This document shows, one piece after another, positions 57,129 through 64,000 of a DNA stretch of 64,000 nt (positions are counted from its first letter, which is position 1; the number at the start of each line of letters is the position of its first letter). The stretch comes from Sporosarcina sp. P34. Its GTDB lineage: Bacteria; Bacillota; Bacilli; Bacillales_A; Planococcaceae. Location of the stretch: positions 1 through 64,000 of the forward strand of contig NZ_PDZC01000012.1 in assembly GCF_002743375.1 (NCBI RefSeq), read 5' to 3'. The notes under the pieces were generated by a model that was not told where the DNA came from, ran no database searches, and worked only from the letters and a program-made list of their open reading frames with translations. Both the position numbers and the translations under genes were made by a program.

Positions 57129-57386
57129 ATGGTAGAAAAAACACTAAAAGTAGGAATTAAACCTGGTTTGCAAGCGAGACAGGCGGCGTTATTTGTGCAG
57201 GAGGCCAATAAGTACTCGGCTGACATTTATTTGAAGAAGGATACTCGTCAAGTGAATGCAAAGAGTATCATGGGGATTATGAGTTTGGCGATTGCCAAGG
57301 GAACAGAGATCACGTTGATTACAGACGGGATTGATGAAGATTTGGCTCTTCAGAATTTAGCTGAGATTGTGGAAGTGGAGCAGTAA
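57129..57386 (+). CDS. crh: Crh, catabolite repression HPr-like protein
   Basis: An 85-residue HPr homologue. Ser46 is present (NAKSIMG). The PTS catalytic His15 is replaced by Gln (GLQAR), so it cannot carry phosphate from enzyme I. P-Ser-Crh acts with CcpA. AAAAGGAG precedes the ATG. The HPr kinase gene is also in this window. Confidence 0.96.
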   Translation: MVEKTLKVGIKPGLQARQAALFVQEANKYSADIYLKKDTRQVNAKSIMGIMSLAIAKGTEITLITDGIDEDLALQNLAEIVEVEQ

Positions 57387-57398
57387 GTTGATTTGATT

Positions 57399-57439
57399 AG
57401 GTGACGGTAACCTGTAGTTGGGTTTCGTTACCTTTTTTA
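57399..57439 (+). terminator. terminator after crh
   Basis: AGGTGACG pairs with CGTTACCT, with an inner AACC/GGTT, followed by six T residues. Confidence 0.85.
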
Positions 57440-57468
57440 TTTGTTTACGTAGTGAGGCGGGTGGCGCA

Positions 57469-57641
57469 GTTGATCTGCGTTCCAGGCGGACGCTTTCCTG
57501 CGGGCATGGCTTGAGCCAAGCGAACAGCGAAGTGTTCGCTTTGACGTATATCTGTGTACTTTGCAGAAATTAAGGCATCTGTGCGGGGTCTCAAGGCTCA
57601 TGCTTATCCTCTCGGAGTCGCCGCCTTCCACTCTGACCAAC
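57469..57641 (+). repeat. GC-rich dispersed palindromic repeat, copy 2
   Basis: A 173-base element matching copy 1 (28173-28302, opposite strand) in its outer blocks: GGCGGACGCTTTCC, TGGCTTGAGCC, GGGGTCTCAAGGCTCA and GGAGTCGCCGCC. Its middle is longer and holds an unrelated AT-rich stretch. It fills most of the gap between the convergent crh and clpP units. It is not coding. Confidence 0.82.
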
Positions 57642-57714
57642 AAGTGTCTCACTCTGGAGTTAGAGAGCTAGTGCATTTGATTGGTAAAAATAAAACCCAA
57701 ACCAATATAAAAAT

Positions 57715-57767
57715 CCAAATAAAAAAAGGTTGTCACGGAAGGCCATTTGGCTTTCCGTGACAACCTA
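57715..57767 (-). terminator. terminator of clpP
   Basis: AGGTTGTCACGGAA pairs with TTCCGTGACAACCT, with an inner GGCC stretch. On the minus strand seven T residues follow. Confidence 0.93.
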
Positions 57768-57773
57768 TAGTTA

Positions 57774-58370
57774 TTATTTCTTTTCGATTTCGCTACGTTC
57801 TAGAACGTGGTCGATTAGGCCGTATTCTTTAGCGCGTTCGGCAGTCATGAAGTTATCGCGGTCTGTGTCTTTTGCGATGACGTCGATTGGCTGACCTGTG
57901 CGATCTGAAAGGATTTGGTTTAGTTTTTCACGTAGGTGCAAGATGCGTTTTGCGGCAATTTCAATTTCAGTTGCCTGACCTTGTGCGCCACCTAGTGGTT
58001 GGTGAATCATTACTTCTGCGTTTGGCAAAGCATAACGTTTACCTTCTGTACCAGCAGTTAGCAAGAATGCACCCATAGATGCTGCCATCCCTACACAGAT
58101 TGTGCGGATGTCTGGCTTGATGTATTGCATTGTATCGTAGATTGCCATACCTGCTGTGATACTTCCACCTGGGCTGTTAATGTAAATGGAGATATCTTTT
58201 TCTGGATCTTCAGCTTCCAAGAATAGCAGTTGTGCAACGATGGAGTTTGCCACATTGTCGTCAATGCCGCTCCCCAACATAATAATACGGTCTTTTAATA
58301 GACGAGAGTAGATGTCGTACGCTCGCTCACCACGATTTGTTTGTTCAATAACTGTAGGAATTAGATTCAA
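57774..58370 (-). CDS. clpP: ATP-dependent Clp protease proteolytic subunit
   Basis: A 198-residue serine protease with the catalytic triad Ser98 (GMAASMGAF), His123 (MIHQPLGG) and Asp172 (DTDRDNFM). It forms a 14-mer with ClpX, ClpC or ClpE ATPases. TTG start eight bases after AAAGGAGG. A CtsR box overlaps its promoter, so it is a class III heat-shock gene. Confidence 0.97.
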   Translation of the reverse strand: MNLIPTVIEQTNRGERAYDIYSRLLKDRIIMLGSGIDDNVANSIVAQLLFLEAEDPEKDISIYINSPGGSITAGMAIYDTMQYIKPDIRTICVGMAASMGAFLLTAGTEGKRYALPNAEVMIHQPLGGAQGQATEIEIAAKRILHLREKLNQILSDRTGQPIDVIAKDTDRDNFMTAERAKEYGLIDHVLERSEIEKK

Positions 58371-58442
58371 TTAGACTTCCTCCTTTAATCACTTCATAAT
58401 ATTCGTTCGGTTGAAATCATTTCGTATTTCAACTATAACTGT

Positions 58443-58473
58443 ATTTTACCTATTAAGGTCAACAAAGGTCAAA
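58443..58473 (-). promoter_or_regulatory. clpP promoter with CtsR operator
   Basis: The plus strand reads GGTCAACAAAGGTCAAA at 58457-58473. This fits the CtsR heptad repeat RGTCAAANANRGTCAAA at 16 of 17 positions. On the minus strand the same bases supply -35 TTGACC (58467-58472), and TAAAAT (58443-58448) is the -10 with an 18-base spacer. Confidence 0.87.
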
Positions 58474-58495
58474 TCATTTGCCTTAAAAATACACA

Positions 58496-58524
58496 TTGCT
58501 TTTCATTATATTCTACGATATAAT
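58496..58524 (+). promoter_or_regulatory. promoter of tRNA-Arg
   Basis: -35 TTGCTT (58496-58501) and perfect -10 TATAAT (58519-58524) with a 17-base spacer, about 75 bases before the tRNA. A hairpin around 58540-58563 lies in the leader. Confidence 0.85.
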
Positions 58525-58601
58525 GGAAGATGTCTCTTACAGAAGAAAAGCTTTTTTCTGTAGTTGAGTAATTATAGTTAAAGCTTGATATTACACGTTT
58601 A

Positions 58602-58673
58602 GTCCTCGTGGTGCAATGGATAGCACGCAAGCCTCCGAAGCTTGAAATGTGGGTTCGACTCCCGCCGAGGGCA
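58602..58673 (+). tRNA. tRNA-Arg (CCG)
   Basis: Cloverleaf with anticodon CCG, acceptor GTCCTCG paired with CGAGGGC (one T-G) and discriminator A. CCA is not encoded. It is a single-gene unit with its own promoter and terminator. Confidence 0.96.
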
Positions 58674-58681
58674 TCATAGTG

Positions 58682-58730
58682 AAGCGTTTGAACAGTTCGC
58701 ATTTTGCGATCATGCTCAAACGCTTTTTTT
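58682..58730 (+). terminator. terminator after tRNA-Arg
   Basis: AAGCGTTTGA pairs with TCAAACGCTT around a long loop, then TTTTT. Confidence 0.87.
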
Positions 58731-59207
58731 ATGCTGGAATTTCTATTGCTCCGAACTTTCTATTCTTTATTTTCCCCGTCTGGCACTTCTTTTAAACTTC
58801 GTTGCTAAATATCTCTTGGCAGTCTTTGGTTTCATATGTGTATTCCACCGTCAGAAGACGTTTTTTTCCTTGCATAAAATGGAGGAAGGAAACAAACGTA
58901 CTTTGTTTAGTTCACTGTACAAATGGGGATGCTATCTGTAGGTGCTAATGAAAACAGGGCCAAATAACTCTCGATTAGTTCGTATACAAACACTCGGGGC
59001 CTTCTGAAAGAGTAGCAAGGTGCGAAATAGTCCACTACAAACTAGAGCAAGGTAAATGGTTTCTTAACTCGATAAATAGTTGAACTGCGTTAAATCAGCT
59101 ACCAAGTAAAAATGCTGGGTAAAATAAAGAGGGGAAAAATTATAGGCAGCTCAGCTCACTATCTAACTGTTTTTTGTTAGTTGTGAATAAGTCTGGAGGT
59201 GTTTAAG
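58731..59207. other. gene-free gap, no feature recognised
   Basis: About 477 bases. Short frames lack ribosome sites. A small stem CTAAC/GTTAG near 59165 lies before the DUF421 gene. Nothing else is seen; it may be decayed coding DNA. Confidence 0.45.
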
Positions 59208-59906
59208 ATGGATTATGTAATGACGGGTGGAAAGCTGATAATCGGCTTGGTTGCTCTTCTAGTTGTCATAAGACTATTAGGGAAAAAACATCTTAGCCAA
59301 ATGACACCGTATGATGTGGTGTATCTTCTCGTATTCGGTGGAATTCTTGAAGAGAGCCTCTATGATAATAAGATATCTATCTTCCTGTTTTTATTTTCGG
59401 TTGTAGTGTGGGCAGTTGCCATTTATGCCGTAGAGAAAATTGTCACCCTATCTAATCCGTTACGTATATTGATTAAAGGAGAAACGGACAAGTTGATCCA
59501 TGATGGGAAAATCAATAAAAAATTGATGAAAAAAAACCAATTAGAAATGGAGCAGTTGAGAACGATGCTTCGTAAACAAGGGATTTTTTCGTTGAGAGAA
59601 GTACGGGACTTGTTTATCGAGCCGGGAGGAGATATTTCAATTAATCAATACGCCAAGTATAAACCCGTGGCTGTACAGGATATGAATCTGGAGAACCGAG
59701 AAGAAGAACCGACCGTACTCTTAATTGATGAGGGACAGATCAAGAAGGAAGTCTTAGACTTTATTGGAAAAACGGAGGCATGGCTTTATGCGGAAATGGA
59801 ACGCTTAGGGCATGTGAATCTTCAACATATATTGTATTGTGAATGGTCAAAAACAGAAGGCTTTTTTCTAAAAACATATGCCGATGTTAGTAATAGCGAG
59901 AAGTGA
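59208..59906 (+). CDS. DUF421 (YetF-family) membrane protein
   Basis: A 232-residue protein. Three membrane segments (about 8-22, 38-50, 55-75) with RLLGKKHLSQMTPYDVVYLL are followed by the DUF421 soluble domain, with LIHDGKINKKLMKKNQ and LRKQGIFSLREV. The family includes YetF and spore-germination-related relatives. ATG 59208 follows GGAGGTG with ideal spacing. Function is unknown. Confidence 0.9.
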   Translation: MDYVMTGGKLIIGLVALLVVIRLLGKKHLSQMTPYDVVYLLVFGGILEESLYDNKISIFLFLFSVVVWAVAIYAVEKIVTLSNPLRILIKGETDKLIHDGKINKKLMKKNQLEMEQLRTMLRKQGIFSLREVRDLFIEPGGDISINQYAKYKPVAVQDMNLENREEEPTVLLIDEGQIKKEVLDFIGKTEAWLYAEMERLGHVNLQHILYCEWSKTEGFFLKTYADVSNSEK

Positions 59907-59947
59907 AACATAACGCATGAACTACGCTTACAGGAAGAATAAATCAA

Positions 59948-60064
59948 TTGATTTTCAAAATAGAAATTCTAGAAGTCATTTCAGAAGATTCCATTACAGA
60001 TTTTACGGTTGTCATCGTTGCACCTGAATTACCATCTACTTATTGCTTACGAGAATTCGATTAA
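59948..60064 (+). CDS. possible 38-residue small ORF
   Basis: A TTG frame after AGGAAG, with 38 codons beginning LIFKIEILEVISEDS and ending in LREFD. No domain is seen. It follows the DUF421 gene on the same strand and ends just before a hairpin. It could be a small gene or a remnant. Confidence 0.35.
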   Translation: MIFKIEILEVISEDSITDFTVVIVAPELPSTYCLREFD

Positions 60065-60066
60065 TA

Positions 60067-60118
60067 TATAGGCCCCACACAGTGAGAAAATAGGTTATCT
60101 CACCGAGTGGGGCCTATA
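60067..60118. terminator. bidirectional hairpin between DUF421 and arsB units
   Basis: TATAGGCCCCAC pairs with GTGGGGCCTATA, with an inner TGAGA/TCTCA stem. There is no long T-run on either side, only TATATT. Confidence 0.65.
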
Positions 60119-60155
60119 TTAATCAAGTATATTTCCTGTCTAACTGACAACCGAT

Positions 60156-61448
60156 TTAAGAAACTGAAAGCCACCACCATAGCCCCGTCAACGTAATGAG
60201 GAGAGTAGGCACAGTCAATATAATACCTACTTTGAAATAATATCCCCAAGAGATCCGTATGCCTTTTAACGACAGCACATGCAACCACAGCAACGTGGCG
60301 AGCGAACCGATCGGTGTCATCTTCGGACCTAAATCAGACCCGATTACATTGGCATAAATCAACGCTTCCCGCACATCAGGCGGAACCGCAGCATCCTGGA
60401 TCGCTAGCGCATCTATCATCACGGTTGGCAAATTGTTCATGAACGATGACAGGATTGCCGCAATAAACCCCATGCTAATCGTAGCGGCGTACAAGCCGTG
60501 GCTCGATGTCCACTCGATCAACGCGGTCAAAACAGATGTCAATCCTGCATTGCGCAATCCATAGACGACTACGTACATCCCGATGGAAAAGAACACAATA
60601 GCCCATGGAGCACCTTTGATTACCGTTTTAGTCTGCACTGCTTCGCTCGTTCTTGCAATTAGCAAGAACATGATCGCAATGGAACCGGCGATGAAGGAGA
60701 CAGGTAAACCTAATGATTCACTAATGAAGTAGCCGATCAGCAACATACCGAGCACTACCCAGGAAATGCGGAACAATTTATGGTCACGTATAGCACTCGC
60801 AGGTGTACGCAACAACTTTTCATCGAAACGTTTCGGTATAGATTTCCGGAAATACATATACAACACGAGAATACTGGCACCAAGGCTGAAGAAGTTCGGG
60901 ATGATCATACGGCTTGCATATTCAGCAAAACCGATGCCGAAGAAGTCGGCGGAAACGATGTTCACGAGATTACTGACGACAAGTGGCAAGGAAGTAGTAT
61001 CCGCAATGAATCCTGACGCCATGACGAAGGGCAAAATCATTTTCTCTTTGAAATTCAGTGCACGCACCATTGCAAGGACAATGGGTGTGAGTATCAAAGC
61101 GGCTCCATCATTCGCGAATAAAGCCGACACACCAGCGCCAAGTAGGATGACAAGTAAAAACATGCGAACGCCACTTCCTTTGGCAAAGCGCGCCATATGT
61201 AATGCGGACCACTCGAAAAATCCGATTTCATCTAGGATCAATGAAATAATGATTAGTGCGACGAACGTCAATGTAGCATTCCATACGATAGACGTTACAT
61301 CGATGACATCAGTAAAACTGACGACGCCCGCAAGTAGAGCGAGAACAGCGCCGGCGATGGCAGACCAGCCGATGGATAGATTGCGTGGTTGCCAAATAAC
61401 CAAGATCAGTGTGAGTAGAAATATAAGGGAAGCCAGTATTATTTGCAT
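60156..61448 (-). CDS. arsB: ArsB arsenite efflux permease
   Basis: A 430-residue membrane protein with about 12 segments of the ArsB/NhaD ion-transporter class. Blocks include [35 protein letters not shown], and [17 protein letters not shown] with [19 protein letters not shown]. It expels As(III)/Sb(III). AGGAGGAG, which lies inside the arsR end, serves the ATG; the genes overlap by ten bases. No arsC or arsA is beside it. Confidence 0.93.
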   Translation of the reverse strand: MQIILASLIFLLTLILVIWQPRNLSIGWSAIAGAVLALLAGVVSFTDVIDVTSIVWNATLTFVALIIISLILDEIGFFEWSALHMARFAKGSGVRMFLLVILLGAGVSALFANDGAALILTPIVLAMVRALNFKEKMILPFVMASGFIADTTSLPLVVSNLVNIVSADFFGIGFAEYASRMIIPNFFSLGASILVLYMYFRKSIPKRFDEKLLRTPASAIRDHKLFRISWVVLGMLLIGYFISESLGLPVSFIAGSIAIMFLLIARTSEAVQTKTVIKGAPWAIVFFSIGMYVVVYGLRNAGLTSVLTALIEWTSSHGLYAATISMGFIAAILSSFMNNLPTVMIDALAIQDAAVPPDVREALIYANVIGSDLGPKMTPIGSLATLLWLHVLSLKGIRISWGYYFKVGIILTVPTLLITLTGLWWWLSVS

Positions 61449-61753
61449 GGGTTCTCCTCCTCGCTACATTCAATAGTCGGAACCGGCAATACCTTCAATA
61501 ATTCCAATAGTAAGAAATAGTAGGGATGGGAATGATTAAGTGACCAATATACCCAGCGTCCACGTCGTTCATTCAGCACGATCTCATCACTTTTTAATCT
61601 GTGCATATGCTGACTAATTGCGGGTTGTGATACGTCTAGTAAAGTATTCAAATCACAAATGCATAGAGGTTTTTGCTCCAATGCCTTCAGTAATTGTAAT
61701 CGGGATTGATCCCCAATGGTTTTTAAGTAACGTTCCATTTGTTTAGGATTCAT
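61439..61753 (-). CDS. arsR: ArsR-family repressor
   Basis: A 104-residue winged-helix repressor. The As(III)-sensing Cys pair is in PLCICDL (about 31-33) and the recognition helix is [13 protein letters not shown]. The C-terminal [10 protein letters not shown] offers two more Cys. AAAGGAG precedes the ATG. A perfect 8-bp inverted repeat 32 bases upstream is the likely operator. Confidence 0.93.
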   Translation of the reverse strand: MNPKQMERYLKTIGDQSRLQLLKALEQKPLCICDLNTLLDVSQPAISQHMHRLKSDEIVLNERRGRWVYWSLNHSHPYYFLLLELLKVLPVPTIECSEEENPCK

Positions 61754-61784
61754 AAAATACTCCTTTATTTTTTAGTATCTATAT

Positions 61785-61806
61785 CATATAAGTTCAGGCT
61801 TATATG
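61785..61806 (-). promoter_or_regulatory. ArsR operator candidate
   Basis: CATATAAG and CTTATATG form a perfect inverted repeat with a six-base spacer, 31 bases upstream of the arsR start. Its form suits an ArsR dimer; the binding itself is inferred. Confidence 0.7.
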
Positions 61807-61826
61807 TTCAATGCTTTTAGACAAAC

Positions 61827-61863
61827 AAAAAAGGAAGTCACAGGGCAGTGTGGCTTCCTTTTT
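61827..61863 (-). terminator. terminator of the metal ABC operon
   Basis: AAGGAAG pairs with CTTCCTT plus an inner CACA/TGTG. On the minus strand six T residues follow. It ends the operon whose last gene stops at 61889. Confidence 0.87.
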
Positions 61864-61888
61864 GTCTGAAATTGATAGATCATGCTAA

Positions 61889-62857
61889 TTATCGTTCTTT
61901 GCTTAACTCATCATGGATGAGATTCATATTGTAGTTCAAGTATTTTATATACGTATCGATCGCGTCACCAGGGTTACCAATTTCGTCAGAGTAGATGGGC
62001 TTTTCAGCAATTGGAACGCCAGTCTCTGCGGAAACAGTTTCCATCGGGCGAGTATCTACGTTAGATTCCACGAATAATACAGGCACGTTATGTTCTTGGA
62101 TATAGCGAATGAGCTCTTTGATTTGTTTAGGTGAACCATTCTCTTCCGTATCGATTTCCCAGATAAACGCTTCTTTTAAGCCATAGTGGTCACTCAAGTA
62201 TTGGAAAGCACGTTCACTTGTTACGAGTACACGATTTTCTTCAGGAATCGTAGAAATGCGTTCCGCAAATTCATCATCTAATTCTTGTAGGCGTTGTACG
62301 TACTCATCGCCTTGCTCTCGAATTTTTTCACTTTCTGTCGGGTGTTTTTCAATCAATGCATCGCGCATAGCTTCTGCCATTTTCACACCAACAGCTGGAT
62401 CGATAAACGCGTGTGGGTTGATTTCCTCGTCAGTGCCGTCTTTTCCACCGATATACTTAGGTTCTACTTCTTCAGTTAAGCTATAGATGTTTTCGTCTTT
62501 CTGACCAACGGAATCCATCATTTTGAAGAACCAGCCTTTTTTTCCGCCTTCAAGATTTAAACCGTTGTAGAATAATACGTCTGCATCGGTTGCGGCTTTA
62601 ATATCATTTGGCAAAGGCTCATATTCATGAGGATCCGTTCCGGTTGGCACTAAGTTATATACTTCTACATAGTCCCCACCGATTTCGCGTGCCATATCCG
62701 CAATGATGGTAAATGAAGTAACGACTTTTAGCTTGTCGTCCGTTTCCGCTGCTTGGTCACCAACTTTCGTGCCCTTGTCATTGCCACATGCTGCTAACAT
62801 GAATACAGCGAGCAATGATAGTGTTAGCCATTTTGCTAATTTTTTCATGTAGTACAT
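61889..62857 (-). CDS. Mn/Zn ABC transporter substrate-binding lipoprotein
   Basis: A 322-residue class A-I metal-binding protein. The lipobox is LAAC, preceded by a KKLAKWL charged start. Metal ligands are in GTDPHEYEP (His), INPHAFIDP (His), Glu of LFVESNVDT and a late Asp. It lacks the His-rich loop of many ZnuA proteins, which leans toward manganese (MntA/PsaA type). Start at ATG 62857 is four bases after AAAGGAG; ATG 62848 is an alternative at 13 bases. Confidence 0.88.
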   Translation of the reverse strand: MYYMKKLAKWLTLSLLAVFMLAACGNDKGTKVGDQAAETDDKLKVVTSFTIIADMAREIGGDYVEVYNLVPTGTDPHEYEPLPNDIKAATDADVLFYNGLNLEGGKKGWFFKMMDSVGQKDENIYSLTEEVEPKYIGGKDGTDEEINPHAFIDPAVGVKMAEAMRDALIEKHPTESEKIREQGDEYVQRLQELDDEFAERISTIPEENRVLVTSERAFQYLSDHYGLKEAFIWEIDTEENGSPKQIKELIRYIQEHNVPVLFVESNVDTRPMETVSAETGVPIAEKPIYSDEIGNPGDAIDTYIKYLNYNMNLIHDELSKER

Positions 62858-62905
62858 TCTACTCCTTTGTGAATACAAATTTTTTCTGCCAGGTCAGTTA
62901 AACGC

Positions 62906-63775
62906 TTAGTTGGTTGCGCCTGTAATCGATTTACGTTTAAACTTCTTACGGAACATCCCCACGACAATTCCTTGTTTAGGCGAGAATAAAAATGCCAAGA
63001 CGAAGATGGCTGTCGCTGTCAAGGCAATCACGGGCCCGGTTGGCATATTATACAAGAAGCTGAAATACAGTCCAGTAATGGAGGACACAGCACCGAAAAA
63101 TGCTGCCAATATGACCATGACCGATAGTCGATTGGTTAACAGATACGCTGTAGAAGCTGGTGTAATCAATAAAGATACAACGAGGATCACCCCGACAGTC
63201 TGTAGGGAAGCGACAGTAACCAGTGTGAGTAAAAACATAATCGCGTAGTGAATCAAACGTGTTTTTAAACCGTAAGCCGCAGCCATCGTCTCGTCGAAAC
63301 TGGAAACGAGTAGTTCTTTAAAGAACAGAAAGACTACTAAAATGACAATGGCACCGACGATCAAAGTCAGCCACATGTCGGAACTGCGGACAGACAACAC
63401 GTTACCGAATAAAATCTGCGTCAAGTCTGTCGCACTTTTAGCTTGTGTGATTAAAATAATCCCAAGAGCGAAAAACGCTGAAAAGACTATGCCAATCGAA
63501 GAATCATTCTTGATTCGACTATTTTGAGATATGGCACCGATACTGAATGCTGTCAGAACACCCGTAAACACTGCGCCGTAGAAATAGCTAATTCCGAGCA
63601 TATACGAAATAGCAACACCCGGTAGAACTGCGTGGGAAATCGCATCGCCCATCAATGCCATGCCCCGAAGGACAATGAAACTTCCAATAACTCCACAAAT
63701 GATGCCGACCATGATCGACGTAATCAATGCTTTCTGTAAGAAACCGTACGTCAGTAAGTCTTGAATAAATTCCAT
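62906..63775 (-). CDS. Mn/Zn ABC transporter permease
   Basis: A 289-residue ABC-3 permease with about eight membrane segments. Blocks include GSFIVLRGMALMGDAISHAVLPGVAI, the family signature (about 31-56), and ASLQTVGVILVVSLLITPA. GGAGG lies at the end of the ATPase gene; TAATG overlap couples the two. It transports Mn2+ or Zn2+ delivered by the lipoprotein. Confidence 0.92.
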   Translation of the reverse strand: MEFIQDLLTYGFLQKALITSIMVGIICGVIGSFIVLRGMALMGDAISHAVLPGVAISYMLGISYFYGAVFTGVLTAFSIGAISQNSRIKNDSSIGIVFSAFFALGIILITQAKSATDLTQILFGNVLSVRSSDMWLTLIVGAIVILVVFLFFKELLVSSFDETMAAAYGLKTRLIHYAIMFLLTLVTVASLQTVGVILVVSLLITPASTAYLLTNRLSVMVILAAFFGAVSSITGLYFSFLYNMPTGPVIALTATAIFVLAFLFSPKQGIVVGMFRKKFKRKSITGATN

Positions 63776-64000
63776 TACATAGAAACCTCCAAGCCGTCGA
63801 TCATAAATTCACGGTTGTATGCTTTCGCCATATTGCTGGATTGGAATACTTTATTCGTTGGACCTGCATCAATTAACTCTTTGTTAATAAGAATGAGCCC
63901 ATCAAAATATTTCTTCACTTTTGACAAGTCGTGGTGAACGACGAAAATCACTTTGCCATTCGCTTGCATTTCACGCAAAATCTCAATTATGATTTCTTCA
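63775..64000 (-). CDS. Mn/Zn ABC transporter ATP-binding protein (partial)
   Basis: The C-terminal 74 codons of an ABC ATPase; the frame is open to the window edge, so the start and Walker motifs are missing. The switch motif VIFVVHHDLSKV is present, preceded by an EEIIIEIL helix, and a LILINKELIDAGPTNKVF stretch follows. Order ATPase-permease-lipoprotein forms one importer operon. Confidence 0.88.
   Translation of the reverse strand, partial: EEIIIEILREMQANGKVIFVVHHDLSKVKKYFDGLILINKELIDAGPTNKVFQSSNMAKAYNREFMIDGLEVSM

Noticed and set aside
60766-61476. 236-codon frame opposite arsB
   Set aside because: It is antisense to a clear membrane transporter gene, has no ribosome site and no recognisable domain.

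Overview
This window looks like chromosome from a low-GC, spore-forming Gram-positive bacterium of the Bacillales. The best fit is Planococcaceae, Sporosarcina-like. The evidence is strong Shine-Dalgarno sites with many TTG and GTG starts, Hpr/ScoC, Crh, HprK, WhiA, EcsAB, YhaMNOPQ and a YjcZ-type sporulation peptide, with local gene order close to Bacillus subtilis. The genus is an inference from gene content; no 16S rRNA gene is present.

Layout. (1) 1-1143: the end of a large tRNA operon (fMet, Asp, Phe, Thr, Tyr, Trp, His, His, Gln, Gly, Cys, Leu) closed by a strong terminator. (2) 1500-8090: a purine hydroxylase locus. MobA-like and XdhC-like maturation genes face away from a YIEGIA-type membrane protein, a small partner, and the molybdenum, FAD and 2Fe-2S subunits of a xanthine dehydrogenase. 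(3) 8.1-20.4 kb: mixed housekeeping genes, including queG, trmL, a purine permease, an aldo/keto reductase, a soluble chemoreceptor, an RluA-family enzyme, a disulfide-bond pair, a CNNM/CorC protein and several small proteins. (4) 20.6-38.9 kb: a block matching B. subtilis yheB-yheA-hemZ-yhaR-mgsA-yhzD-yhaQPONM-prsA-hpr-yhaH-hit-ecsAB. (5) 39.0-58.4 kb: a block matching uvrBA-yvlB-hprK-lgt-yvoD-ppaX-yvoF-yvcD-trxB-yvcI-rapZ-yvcK-whiA-crh-clpP. In B. subtilis blocks 4 and 5 lie far apart, so a rearrangement joint lies near 38.9-39.5 kb. (6) 58.6-64 kb: tRNA-Arg, a DUF421 protein, arsRB, and a Mn/Zn ABC importer cut by the window edge.

Regulatory sites that can be read directly include a FadR-type operator at an enoyl-CoA hydratase gene, a CtsR box at clpP, a LexA-like box at uvrB, a cre-like site at the crh operon, an ArsR-type inverted repeat and a sigma-K/E-like promoter at the YjcZ peptide gene.

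The least explained parts are a 174/186-bp tandem array at 45.66-46.18 kb, whose minus strand encodes in-frame heptads in the same frame as an upstream amidase gene; two copies of a GC-rich dispersed palindromic repeat (28.2 and 57.5 kb); a short leader reading frame with a strong ribosome site in front of the CNNM/CorC gene; and a free-standing B3/B4-domain gene paired with a helical protein. Many starts were moved from the longest possible frame to the position supported by a Shine-Dalgarno site.
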